The notes under the pieces are model-generated. The model was not told where the DNA came from and searched no databases. It was given only the letters and a program-made list of their open reading frames with translations. Shown here piece after piece: positions 27,976-39,400 of a stretch of DNA of 64,000 nucleotides (position 1 is the first letter of the stretch; the number at the start of each line of letters is the position of its first letter). The position numbers were made by a program, and so were the translations under genes. The stretch comes from Mycteria americana (lineage: Eukaryota > Chordata > Aves > Ciconiiformes > Ciconiidae), in assembly GCF_035582795.1 (NCBI RefSeq), contig NC_134367.1, positions 120,490,062 to 120,554,061 on the forward strand, read 5' to 3'.

Positions 27976-28489
27976 GTTCTTCTACTCCTGCCTTCACCCT
28001 CCCCCTGTTTAAAAAAGAAAAAATCAACTACCTCTAATCAATGGAATTAATAAATTAACAAGGTTATACACGTTTTAGCTACTCTTTCTCGATTCTTTAG
28101 AACAGCTGTGGAAGAGATAGAGTTAAATATCCTACCTGCGATTGTTTGGGTTTTTTTAAAGTCTCCATTTGTTTTGTCAGTTATCGGCTGCTGTGTGCAA
28201 TTAAAACTGATTGAATACCTGGGGGTCAAACCTTAGCTGCGTGATAAACTGACGCCAGAAATATGAAAAATAACAATGTCTCTTAGTGTTAGGAAAGATG
28301 GGTAGCAGCAAGCCTCAGAATCAAATAAATGATTGCATCTGGAAAAGTAAACTACTCTTCTTTCTCCTTGAGCTAAAGTAAGCCTGGGCGAGGGAAGGCG
28401 AAGAACAAGTACCAAGAACAAGAGACTACTTAGGTCCCCGGAGAAGTCTCTTACGGTAAAGCAAACCTTCACCTTCTTCCGCTAAGGGC

Positions 28490-29430
28490 TTCTAAGAGAA
28501 CAGCTGGAGCAAAAAGCGCGGCCCCACGAAGCCACGCCGCCGTGAAGAGGAGCGGGGTGACCCCGGGCAGCCGCCCGCCATGGACACCGCCGCCCGCGCC
28601 CGGGGGCCCCCGGGGAAGAGCCTCGGCCGGCAGGCAGGCCGGAAAACGGCGGAAACACAGTTTTCCCCTTATTTCTCCTCACAGGTGGGATTTTTAAATT
28701 TTTAACCCCGAGGGGCAGCCTGCCGTAAAGCGCACGGCCCGCCGGAGAGGGGACTGCCGTAAAGCGCCGCAAAAAGTCGCACGTCCCCCCCCACCGTCGC
28801 CGCACAGGCACACCCCGCGGCTCGTACCCTGTCCCCGAGCCCCCGCCCGTCTGTGGGGGCGGCGGATGGCGCCGGCGGCGGGAGGCCGCTCGCTTCGGCG
28901 GGCAGGGCCGCAGCGCGCGTAGGGGCCGCGGGCAGGGGCCACCCCACACCATGCTGGCCGCCGCTTGGCTGGGCAGGGGTTTCTGGGGACTCCTCGGCGG
29001 CGCGGGGCGGAGGCGGCCGGGCGGCGGCGCCAGGCCTCTGGCCAGCCGACCCGGGGCGGCAGCTAAGGCGGCGGAGGGGCGCGGCGGGGGGGCGGGCGGC
29101 CGCCGCCATGGCAACAGCGGTGTCTTCTGCCTGGCGGCGGGCACGGGGGCTCTGGCGGGGTCGCGCGCGGCGCCCGCCCTGCGGCAGCACCAGCGGCTGC
29201 TGCGCGCGCCCGCCGCCTGGCGTCTCCTCAGCGGCGGGGCCGGGCCGCGGCGGGCGGGGAGCGGCGGGGCCGCGCCGCCGGAGCCCCCCCGGGAGCGGCG
29301 TGTGGCGGGGCGCTACGCCGAGCTGGTACGTGACCCAGGGGGGTGCGGCGCGGCGGTCGCTTTCTCGCCTTTGTCGGTGCGGGGAGCTGCCGGGCGCGCC
29401 CCTCCGCTGAGGGGCGGGGGCGAGGCGGTG
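28490..29430. promoter_or_regulatory. CRLS1: CpG-island promoter of CRLS1
   Basis: The block is very GC-rich and CpG-dense and surrounds the CRLS1 start codon at 28,951. No TATA box or single dominant factor site is obvious. Long ORFs appear in several frames and on both strands here, an effect of base composition. Confidence 0.65.
28951..29325 (+). CDS. CRLS1: CRLS1 exon 1 (mitochondrial targeting region)
   Basis: The exon encodes residues 1-125, rich in Gly, Ala and Arg, and ends RYAEL before a GTACGT donor in phase 0. It is almost entirely low-complexity, so start and frame rest on the MLA start and the junction to YENPW. Confidence 0.88.
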
Positions 29431-32400
29431 CAGCCCGAGGGGGAGCACTTGTTACCTTGTAGCACAGCAAAAGTCACGCGGCCTGCTGGAAACAGGTGTC
29501 ACGCCCAAACTTGGAGCCAAACACGGGCTTTTTGGGTGTCTCGGTGGCGGCGTGTTTTCCTTTTGAAGGCTAAGTTAATGTTTAGTAGTTAAAGGCCGTG
29601 TCCGTGTATCTTGCGCAAACGGCAGCTTGCTTCCAAGAACTTAACAAGGCTTTCTGGCTAGCTCAACTTAAAGCATGTGTTTGTCTTGATTAATTCTGTT
29701 ACATGCCACGTTAGGGTTTGGCTTCCTGGCCTGAAGTTTTTGCTTTCTTGCTTTACAGTATGAAAACCCCTGGACGATCCCAAATATACTGTCAATGGCA
29801 AGAATGGGTTTGGCGCCAGTTTTAGGCTATTTGATTGTTGAAGAAAATTTCAATGTTGCACTAGGTGTCTTTGTTTTGGCTGGCGTAACGGATTTGGTAT
29901 GTTTACATTGATTTGGAAATACTTTGGGGATAGCGTGGGTTATGGTGATCCCATTGGCACGTGTTGAAATTTAGACTCCAATGTAGAATGGAAATGAATA
30001 AACAGATTAGTTTTTATATTCATTGCTTTCTAGAAATGGTATATACATCCTTTGCGACATTGCGAAGGGAGCTCGCACATAGCCGAAGGGGACATAGTGC
30101 TGGTGGAGCAAAGGGGATATCAGGGTTCCCTGACCAGCCCCAGGTGGGCATTGTCTAGTCAATGATTATGCATCTAGTGGTTTGTTACCATATGCAGGTG
30201 TACCCGGTGCACCCATCATGACAATAATTGTGTGAATTTTAGAACATCGGTTACCTTTTTTCCATTTTATTTTTTTTTTTTTTTCTTTCTTCTTCTTTTT
30301 TTTTTTTTTAATAATGAGAATTTAGTATGTTCCGAGGATTCCAGAATCTGGAATGTAAGGTGAAAAAAGCATGATACAAATATCAGCTAACAGGTATCAT
30401 ATTTCACCTTAGTTAAACTAGCTGTATTATGTAATGTCGTTCATGAAATATCTCTGTAACAGCAGCATATATAAGCTATTTTTATTCTTAGTTTTCTAAC
30501 AGAGAAACATTGAACTTTGTTTTTCCTAGTTGGATGGATTTATTGCACGAAACTGGGCTAATCAGAAGTCAGCTTTGGGAAGTGCTCTTGATCCTCTGGC
30601 TGATAAAATTCTCATCAGTGTGCTCTATGTAAGCCTAACTTGTGCAAATCTTATCCCAGGTGAGAAAATGTCATTACTTGCATGTACTACGTAAGGTAAA
30701 GAAGCTAATTTTATGTATAGTAATATTTGTTGTGTTTCTGGAAGGAGAACTGCGTATCGCTTGGAACTCTTGCTTTGTCAGTTGCACTTTGCTATTTGCT
30801 CCTATTAAATACTTAAAAAACACCCACCCCGCCACCCCCCCCCAACAGACCTCACAGAAAGCATGTGCTGCCATATACAAAAATAACTAGCATATACTGC
30901 CATTTTCAAATGTACTTTCTTTAAAGCAATAATAGTTAGTAGCTATATAAAAAAATTTCACATAGACTGGATTGTTTTAAGACTTCAGATTAAACCCTTT
31001 CAGGAGTCACATTAAAAAATCTTCGGTCATGCATAAAACTTGTTCAGAAGAATTTGGGAGTGGTTATTTCTTCTTGCTTCATACTTTGTTTTCTTTTTAA
31101 TCATGGACGTGATTTTTCACTAGATCCTGTTGGCTTGGTTTTTCAGTTTCACTTACTTCCATGATTATTCTGAGGGATGTAGTGCTCATTGCTGCTGTTT
31201 TTTACGTGCGATACAAAACTCTTTCTCCACCGGTAAGTTTATAGCATTAAACAAAATTTTATTAATATGTATTAATTTTATTTTGATTAAATCTTCTGTA
31301 TTTTTACAAGTATAAAAAAAATGAATAAGCCTTTAACAAAGTTATAACCAAGAGATTTTTACCTTGAAACTTGATGGTTGCTCGTAATTTGGGTGGATAG
31401 CCTAAGAGGTAATGCTATGCTTGTTCTTTTGCCAGATGGATTTGTAAGCAGAACAGTATTTCATAAAATAAGTTTCATAAAGATGAGTCGGAGCTACTGA
31501 TAACTTTTTTTCCCTGTGTATGATGTGCAATAAATCATATAAGAGCAGTACCAGTATAATTCCTTAGTGCTACAATTGACTTTTCTTTATCATGTGAAGA
31601 GGTATATCAATTTGAATATACTAGACTTGCCTACTTTTTTTTTTTCCCTCTTTTCTGCCCCAACAGAGAACACTCAGTAGGTATTTTAACCCTTGTTATG
31701 CTACTGCCCAGTTAAAACCAACGTTCATTAGCAAGGTAAGAGTAGTAACTTGTTACAAAAGATAACTCCTCAGTACTTGGGGTGGTGTGTAGTTTGGAGG
31801 GAGGGGGCTGTTTACTACTACTGCTGAATGCAGTTTTGAAATAGTGCCAACTAATTTGGAGGCAACTTAAATCCTGATTTTCAACTATACTCTGTCAGAG
31901 CACATGCTCATGCTAATTTCAAGTGTGTAAGATGCTTCATTGAAAGAGGTTTCTAAATAAATTTTCTGTATATAGACTAATACTTAAACCAGTAATAAAA
32001 GTGTATATTGGTATTCCTTGCATAGTACATGTCTTCATTTTGGTCACATTTCCTATCTTGCTTTTATCAGATGAATACAGCGGTTCAGCTAATTTTGGTG
32101 GCAGCTTCTTTAGCAGCTCCTGTTTTCAATTATGTGGACAGCATATATCTGCAGACATTATGGTAACTTACCTCTTCACTTTTTTTCAGATAATTTAATG
32201 CACTCCTAAAGAAACTGGTAATTGAGATTAATCTAATTGTGTGGAACAAAAAAACTGTGCCCAGATGATGTAATAGACCCATACAGCTGAATTTTTACAC
32301 GTTTATTCTTAACTGACACAGGAGCTAGATATTTATTGGTACTTAATTTACTGTACAAGCAAAAAGTAGCCAAATGAAACTAACTAAGATCCAGGAGTAA

Positions 32401-33859
32401 TAGCTAAGAAACAAGTATTCAGAATAGACATGGTGTGCACAGGCAAAGTGTACAGTCATTAATAGAAAAGAAGGGAGTGGGAAGAAAGACTGTATGAATT
32501 CTTTATTTACTTACTCATGCTGTAAGTGTCCTTGGAAAAACATTCTTGATATCAGTAAAAATAGACAGGAAGTAGTTTCTTATTTTTGCTTTATACTGTA
32601 TGTGCTGTCTTGAAACCTAGGTTTCTGAAGCCTTTTGGAAAAGCACCTGAAGAAATCTGGTGATTCCTGCTAGACTATAGGAAGGAAGGGGAGGGATCGA
32701 ATGAAAACAGACATACAGGAGCATACCTCCTTAAATAATGGCTGTTCCTTTCACTGCTATCATTAGAGATCTGAACTGTATCTGAATCTGAATTGTAGCT
32801 GAGGGCAGGTGTTACAAGTGCAGTTATTTCTCCTGAGCAGTTAGGTAAGAGTTCAGAACAAAGAGGCTGAACAGCAGATAGCAGAATTACTTAGTAACTT
32901 AGTTTAAAGTAGTGGAAAATCCAGTGTTACTTGTCTATTGGGGAAAAAAACCCATACAAAACCCAGCGCTTTTAAGGAACTAGGAACCTTGATCTTAACA
33001 GTCAGTGTAGTTTTTCATCCTGTTGGAAAGCCAAATCTAGAATTGCATCTGTGAAAGACGCTTACCTTGCTGCTTGTCTGGGACTCTGTGAGAGAGTTAC
33101 CACGTTGTGAGTAATGGAGAAATGCTGGGTGTAACTTGCCAGGGTCCTCTATAAATGCTCTCAAAAATGACCTGGATGAGTCTGGCAGTGTGTCCAGGGA
33201 GGGCAGCGGTAATGAACTGGTGGCTCAGCAGGACTATAGTGGTGGCTCAGGCCTGAATGGTGTCAGCCTTTGACACAGAGGAGCACTGCTACTTTGGAAA
33301 TATATATGGTTATTACCCAGCTTCTGGGAAGGGAACAAAAGAGGCTGGAGCCAAAATTTGTGCTTTAGCTTTGGAACTAGGTAAAATGTAAGTTCAAGTC
33401 TTGTATGATTTGAATGCTCCCCTTTCATACTACCAAGTTTCTCACATCAGTCAGTTCTCAGGCTGGTAAAAATTATGTAGGCTACAAATACTGAAACTTT
33501 TGTCTTCCCTTCTCTAAAACAAGTGCTAATATGGTAAAACTTTGGCCTAGTATGCAATTAAACAGAAGCATGCAACTGAGCACTGGATGGCAGTTCCTTT
33601 GTTTATCTAATCCTCCGCTTAGTACTGAATTTCAGCATATAAACTGTAAACTGCATTTCTGTAGGACATAGTCCTTGACTATGTAGTGAAAAATAGGAAA
33701 GATGCTAAAAATAACACTCTTTATTATCGTGCTTAGACTCAAATGACTTACAGGAACTATTTTCTCCAAAGGTGCATCACAGCTTTCACAACAGTAACAT
33801 CTGCATACAGCTATTACCACTATGGCCGAAAAACAGTTCAAGTAATAAATAACAAATGA
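28951..33859 (+). CDS. CRLS1: CRLS1, cardiolipin synthase (complete, 7 exons, 325 aa)
   Basis: CRLS1 joins CDP-diacylglycerol and phosphatidylglycerol to make cardiolipin in the mitochondrial inner membrane. Exons: 28951-29325, 29759-29896, 30530-30659, 31147-31232, 31667-31735, 32071-32162, 33772-33859. They total 978 nt with no internal stop. The [10 protein letters not shown] start and the long Ala/Gly/Arg-rich N-terminus (about 120 residues) fit a mitochondrial presequence and match the human MLA...GSWGALRG start. From YENPWTIPN (residue 126) on, similarity is high. The full CDP-alcohol phosphatidyltransferase signature is present: Asp170, Asp173-Gly174, Ala177-Arg178, Gly188, Asp192 and Asp196. 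Several membrane segments follow (for example [33 protein letters not shown]). It ends [16 protein letters not shown]. Human CRLS1 is 301 residues; the difference lies in the N-terminus. Confidence 0.95.
29759..29896 (+). CDS. CRLS1: CRLS1 exon 2
   Basis: The exon encodes [20 protein letters not shown] to FVLAGVTDL, including the first catalytic-motif aspartate (Asp170). The acceptor is CTTTACAG and the donor GTATGT. Confidence 0.95.
30530..30659 (+). CDS. CRLS1: CRLS1 exon 3 (catalytic motif)
   Basis: The exon encodes [20 protein letters not shown] and [12 protein letters not shown], the rest of the CDP-alcohol phosphatidyltransferase signature. The acceptor is TTTTCCTAG and the donor GTGAGA. 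Confidence 0.96.
31147..31232 (+). CDS. CRLS1: CRLS1 exon 4
   Basis: The exon encodes [20 protein letters not shown] and RYKTLSPP. The acceptor is GTTTTTCAG and the donor GTAAGT. Confidence 0.94.
31667..31735 (+). CDS. CRLS1: CRLS1 exon 5
   Basis: The exon encodes [20 protein letters not shown] and ISK, 23 codons in phase 0. The acceptor is CCAACAG and the donor GTAAGA. Confidence 0.94.
32071..32162 (+). CDS. CRLS1: CRLS1 exon 6
   Basis: The exon encodes [20 protein letters not shown] to YLQTL and ends inside a Trp codon. The acceptor is TTTTATCAG and the donor GTAACT. Confidence 0.94.
32163..33771 (+). other. CRLS1: CRLS1 intron 6 (1.6 kb)
   Basis: No transposon, RNA gene or extra exon is recognised in this longest CRLS1 intron. 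Confidence 0.5.
33772..33859 (+). CDS. CRLS1: CRLS1 exon 7 and stop
   Basis: The exon encodes [20 protein letters not shown] and TVQVINNK, with TGA at 33,857-33,859. The acceptor is CTCCAAAG. Confidence 0.94.
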
Positions 33860-34008
33860 AGTGTTCCTGAAAGGGCTGGGCCTTGGCAGCGTGGTGGGCT
33901 ATACTGCCAAAGATGGTTGTAATGCAACTGCATTTTGGATCAAGAACTCTGTTTTTCTGCTTAAACCATGGCATCACAATGAAGTGAAGTTTGAACATGT
34001 ACTGTGTG

Positions 34009-34040
<32 letters not shown>

Positions 34041-35610
34041 CTTTTCAATGTATTTTTAATTTGTTTAAAAATGAGGTTGTTTACAAAAACAAATAAATAA
34101 TATTCTTGAAGACACAGGTTACTGGTTGCTGCCATGTGCATTCTGAGTAATTTTATACTGTTTTGAAGTCAAAACATGCACTTTTCACGAGCTTTTTTGC
34201 CATCTTCGTGCAAGGCACTGAGTAGGCTGAGATCTAAGAAGAAAAAGCAATTACAAGAACAAATTTATCTTTGTACCTCATCCCAAGTCAGTAAACCAGC
34301 ACTGCTCATTAGGACTTAATGACATAGGTCAGCTTGCAACAGAAGAAAGCATGTCATCAAGGAACAGTATCTTCAGAAATTTAAACCAGAGTGATAGAAA
34401 TTTTACTTCATATTCCATCGCGATACGGGTAAGCCATGAAGAGTTACTACCCTGCTCCCTTTTCTTTTTAAATATGAGCAACAGTGAACTGTACTCATCA
34501 GAGAAGAGTTTTGAGTCTCGGAAGGGTCAGCTGTGCAGTGAAGAGTCTGTACCCAAATGGAGCTATGCTTCTCATACTATATATTCATTTCTAGTGATCG
34601 AAAGAAACTTCTGTATCTCCAGATTGTTTAAAGCTTCTAAAGATGCAGTTTAATCTCAATGCCATGGGAGAAAAAGGACATTTTAAATATTGTCCAAACA
34701 AATGGAGAGAGTGGAAGAAGCTTTTAGATGTGTGCACTGTTAATGCTTCCTGTACCTCTAGCTTCAAGAGGTATGCTGTGATCCCCCTCAGACAAGGACA
34801 ACTTGCACATGTTCTTTGCCTGTTGTCTACTTACAACAAGATGCAGAATAAAGCACTAGGCAGAACAGATTGTGCTGATCATAAACTTAGGTTTTCTATT
34901 TTCAAGCAACATGTGATTTCTTGTATGTCATAAAAAGTGCAACTATGAAGGGCTTAAATAATTGAAATCAGGTGGTATGTGATACCACTATTATTAGCAC
35001 AGGAAAATTTGCTGTAGACATCTCTTTTTGAGAGCACACAGTCTCTTTTGTGACTGCATATGCTTGTATATACAAAGCATTTTCATATTTTTTTATATTT
35101 AAACTTGTATAGAATGGTGCACAGAGAAAACACTTGATTTTTATTAGGACCTTTTTCTTAACTGTCCCCATGTTTTGTGGTCTACCCTGCATCTTGCAGC
35201 GAAGGGACAGAGAGCAAAGCCTACCGAAGTTTCCTTAAAATGCCTGAGTAGTTAGTAAAATGGAGTACTTTTTCTTGAAGAAACAGTTTAGAAGGCAGAA
35301 ACTTACTGTACCCAGTCAGGTCATTCCCATTTGGTTCTGGTTAATGGGGTTGGGTTTTGGTTGGGGTTTTTTGGGTTTGCCTTCTTTTTTTTTTCCTTTT
35401 TTTTTTTTCCTTTTTTTTTAATCACAGATACCTTTAGACATTGCATGAAATCGACAGGGAATGGAAGAGTACTGGTCAGTGAAGGCTCCGTGTTGGTGTG
35501 TGTCATTACACTTGTCATTGCCTGTGTTGGTAACAAGTTAAATGTACTTGTGTACTAAAATGTGGGACGTGCCTAAGTATTTTTGTTAAATAAAATCCGT
35601 CTGGATGGTA
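33860..35610 (+). other. CRLS1: CRLS1 3' untranslated / downstream region with three candidate poly(A) signals
   Basis: AATAAA occurs at 34,092, 34,847 and 35,589. The first predicts a 3' UTR of about 250 nt and the last one of about 1.75 kb. A (TA)n(GA)n microsatellite (34,006-34,040) and a broken T-rich run (about 35,381-35,420) lie within. No other gene is seen before the COMMD1 CpG island. Confidence 0.55.
34006..34040. repeat. (TA)n-(GA)n microsatellite in CRLS1 3' region
   Basis: A run of TA dinucleotides passes directly into a run of GA dinucleotides, about 35 bp in all. Confidence 0.9.
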
Positions 35611-35689
35611 GAGCCACTGCGTTTTCCACGTGCGTGTTTGGTACTCGACAGTTAGGATTAGCTTGCTGAGAGCACAGTCCAGCTCACCA

Positions 35690-36480
35690 ACGTGAGAAGA
35701 CTCGGTACACGCGTGGGCACCTGCCATCGCCGCCGGGGCAGGGCGGCGTAGCTCTGCGGTGGCGGCGTGGGGTGTCCCCCCGCGGCCGCCGTACTCTTAG
35801 CCGCGGGGCGGGGCGGGGCCGGCGGTGTCTCCGCCTTCTCCGCGATGGCGGCGCCGGAGCAGCCGCCGCTGCCGCCCGAGGGCTCCAAGCCACTGAGCAC
35901 TCTCCTCAGCGGCATCGCCCAGGCCGCCTACTACGGCAACGCGGACATCACGGAGGATCTGCTGCGCGGGCAGCTCTACCCCGAGGCGGCGCCGGAGGAG
36001 TTCCGCGCCTTGCGCGCCAAGATGGGCGGCCTCCTCCAGGTACCGGCTGGGGCGGGGCCGGGGGCCGGGGCCCCGGTCTGGGGGGCCTACCCTGGGGGAA
36101 GGCGCTTCATCGGCCTCCCTGCCTCTGGGTGTCTGGCGTCGTGCCCCCCCCGCAGAAGGAGGAGGAGGTTGGGGCGGCTGTGGGTGCTGCCGTGGGGGTG
36201 AAACGGCCTGCCGGCAGCGTGGGGCTGAGCTGTACCGGGTGCTTCTGGTCCGGGGCTGGCGCCAGGACAAGGCCCTAAGCACAGCCCTGCCCCGCCCTGT
36301 CCGGGAGGGTGAATTGGGTTTGGCTTCATCCCTTACCGTGCATCGCGGGGTGAACAGGCGGCTTGGCGGAGAGCCGAGGCCCGGGTGGAGGTCGGGCTCT
36401 CCTTTCGCGCCTCCTCGGGAGCAGGAGCCCGTCAGGCCAGCGCGCCGTGAAGGGTAAAAGACGACTCTTGGGTTTTATGC
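35690..36480. promoter_or_regulatory. COMMD1: CpG-island promoter of COMMD1
   Basis: The block is GC-rich and CpG-dense around exon 1. Tandem GC boxes (GGGGCGGGGCGGGG, 35,805-35,818) lie about 30 bp upstream of the start codon. A YY1-like ATGGCGGC overlaps the ATG itself. No TATA box is seen. Confidence 0.7.
35845..36039 (+). CDS. COMMD1: COMMD1 exon 1
   Basis: The exon encodes residues 1-65 from [18 protein letters not shown] to KMGGLLQ. The ATG is in a good context (CCGCGATGG). Confidence 0.93.
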
Positions 36481-39400
36481 TCGTAAAAATAAGTACCGTT
36501 ACGTGAGAACTTCCTGAGAAGAGCTACACTTCAAAATGCAGATTTCTTACCAGAAAACTGTATGGTGGCAAAAGCATCCCTAAGTATAAAGTAAGCTGTT
36601 TTAAATAGAAAACAGATTTTGCTTTATGCGTGAGGGAGGAGAAGGTATTTTTATCGGGAATGTTTGTTTTTTTTTTTCTCTCTGTTCGGGGAGAGAAGCG
36701 CAGGGTAGCTTGCGGCAGCTCGGTGTGGCACAGGGAGCCTGCAGGCGCAGGGTACTCGGACGGCCGCTGCCACCCGGTGGTTAAATCTGCCACTGCTTTG
36801 CGGGGTTTGTGCCCTTGGTCGGGAGGTTTTTGGTACACTCGTGTGAGGAAGAATATAACTAAATGCAGCAGCATAGTTTTGGCTGGATAATTTTTCATGC
36901 CCAAAGCCCCGTATTTAGCAGTGAGCTTTTTATGTTGTCTTTTTCCCTTTCAAAAGCGTCCCTTTTTGCATACAAGTAAAGCTGCAACATGTCTGCTCGC
37001 TACGCTTTCCTTGTCACTACATGTTATTTTTACTGCGTGCTGTTTGTGTTGCTGAAGATCATTAATCTGTTTTTCAAAACAACATCTTTTAAATTACTGT
37101 ATTCTAAAGAATCCTTGGGATTGCCTTGTGTTAGTCCGTATGATGAAAAAAAGTCAGAAATTTGAAAAGGAGTTGGCTTTGCTTGCTTTTATCTGTGTTC
37201 TTATTTGTTACAAGGTCAAAAGTAAGTGTGTATGTGCTTTTTAAAGGAAAAATTACTGCAAAATGTCCTATCTTTTTTTTTTTCTTATTATTATATTGCT
37301 GCTTCTGTATCAGGAGTCAGTATGTTACTGCAAACATGCATGTTAGCCCAGCAGATGAACAGTTAACTGCTGCTTTAAATGACTGAATCATTAAGTGCAG
37401 CGTCACCAGATTCAGCAGAGAAGGCAGCTTAGTCTCTCATAATTATGCTGTGCCCGCAGTGCTGTTAGCAGCAGCCTCCGTCTTTGTGGATCAGCTAAGG
37501 AACTGTGTATGTGAAATGTACCACTTCAATTTTATGTTTCTTTAGTGTTGCTCATGCCTGAAAGACAACCGCCTTGGTGGGCAGAGCAGTCAGGTCTGTC
37601 TCGTGTTCTGCAAGATGCACCATGCCAGCTGGGAAGTATGTTCTTGCCAAAGAGCAAGGAGAGGTCTTGTTCCTTTCACACCATCCACTGCCACTTCTTA
37701 CCTTTTGACAACTATGGTGCTTTCTGGCTGCTCTGTGAGCTGACAGTTTTCTGTTGGATTATTGAATAACTCAAAGGGAGGACTGCGAAGTTCCTGAGTT
37801 TAAATTGTCTCATGAAAAGATGTGACGGGTGTCAGAGATGATTAAAAGAGACAGTTGGGACTGCATAGCCAGGAGTGAAGGGGAGCGGGAAGTGAGATGT
37901 GCTCTTTCATCAATTGCAAGCTATTTTGCTGGCATACTGAAGTAAACTGACATCAATGGCTGTTGACATACTAAGCAGTGAACTAGAGTTCCTCAGAATT
38001 GGACACGTTACCTGTTCTCTGCTCTGTCTCGTGAGGTGATGGTGACCTGTGTTACCAGAGCTCAGGAACCAAAGCCCAGTGAGGATCAGTGTCTGAATGC
38101 ATGGCTAAAAGCCAGGATGTTTGAGTTCTACCTGACAGTATCACTGGGGAAAAAAAAAAAAAAAGACGGCTTTCTGCTGTATCATATTCTTTTAGAAAAA
38201 GAAACTAATACTCCCTACATTCTTCCCCCTGCCCCATGTACTCTGGCTGATATTTCAACACTTTGCTGTGGATTTCTGTTCAATTCTTGATTTGCTTTTC
38301 AGTTTTATTTTTAATTTTAGTTTCCTCTCAATGTGCCTAAGCCAAATTTTACTGTGGTCTCCATTCTCCCCTGTTCCGATAGTAATTTTTCAGACCTGAT
38401 GGTTATATCCCTTTCATTTTTTTTTGGTTCACCTGTTTTTCCTAGTGCTTTTTTCCGAGGTGCTTTTGACTTACCTCTGAGAGAAGTTTGGCAGATATCT
38501 GGCAAACACAGGTAGTATTTTTCTACTTATTTCAATGCATTACTGCAGTACAGTAACTTTAGATAAATGAGAACTTTATATGAATGCTCTCCAAACTCTG
38601 TATAGGCTTTGCTTTTTCTGTTTGCAGAAATGGGTAGTTCTTTAGCCATCGCTGAAATGTGACAGCTGCTCAGCCAATATGATGTGTTTGAGGCCAGAAG
38701 AAGAGACAGTGCCACATCCAGAGGAAATAGCTAGAGAAACTTAGGTAGGCAAATGTAGTTGACAGATTTGGAATTTCATGAGGATGCTGGCAATCATTTT
38801 CTGCTTTTATGAAGGGTCCATTGTTTCTTTAATGATCAGATTCATATGATGCCCTAAAAAGCCTGGAATGAAAGCTGAATGAATCATAAAGATTGATTCT
38901 TGCAGGACTTGAGTCTCTCTGGTTTTGTCTGTGGGGGTTTTTTTTTCTTTCCCTCTCAAATACAACTCTTATTCAAGCACTGTTGAGATGTCATATTCTG
39001 GACATAATGTTAATTCAGGCCCCAGAAAACACAGATGATTAAAATTATTGGATATTTACCCATGGTTGTAACATAGGTATATAGCTTAGGAGGATGGCAA
39101 TATGCTGAGGAGAGGATATCACATTGCCGGTGTGCTGCTTGCTTTAAGAACCAAAACTGGTAACAACTATGGTCTTTGAGGTCACGCCTTTTAATGTAAA
39201 TTAGCATCTCACTATTATCAGGTGTGTTTCATGGTCTTCATGGCCACCACTCCTTTCGTCTCCTTATGGACGAAATTCCTGGGAAATAACCAAAGTTTAT
39301 GCAGTTCAACACACTTCGAAGTTGAATTTTTGAGCTAAGCAATACACAAACTACTTTGTACAGACACGACTTCATGTTGAGTGTGCATGGATTTTGGGGT

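Noticed and set aside
28702-29448. 248-codon minus-strand ORF and other long frames over CRLS1 exon 1
   Set aside because: This is extreme GC and CpG content, where stop codons are rare. The Ala/Pro/Arg-rich translation has no similarity I recognise, and the plus-strand CRLS1 frame explains the region.
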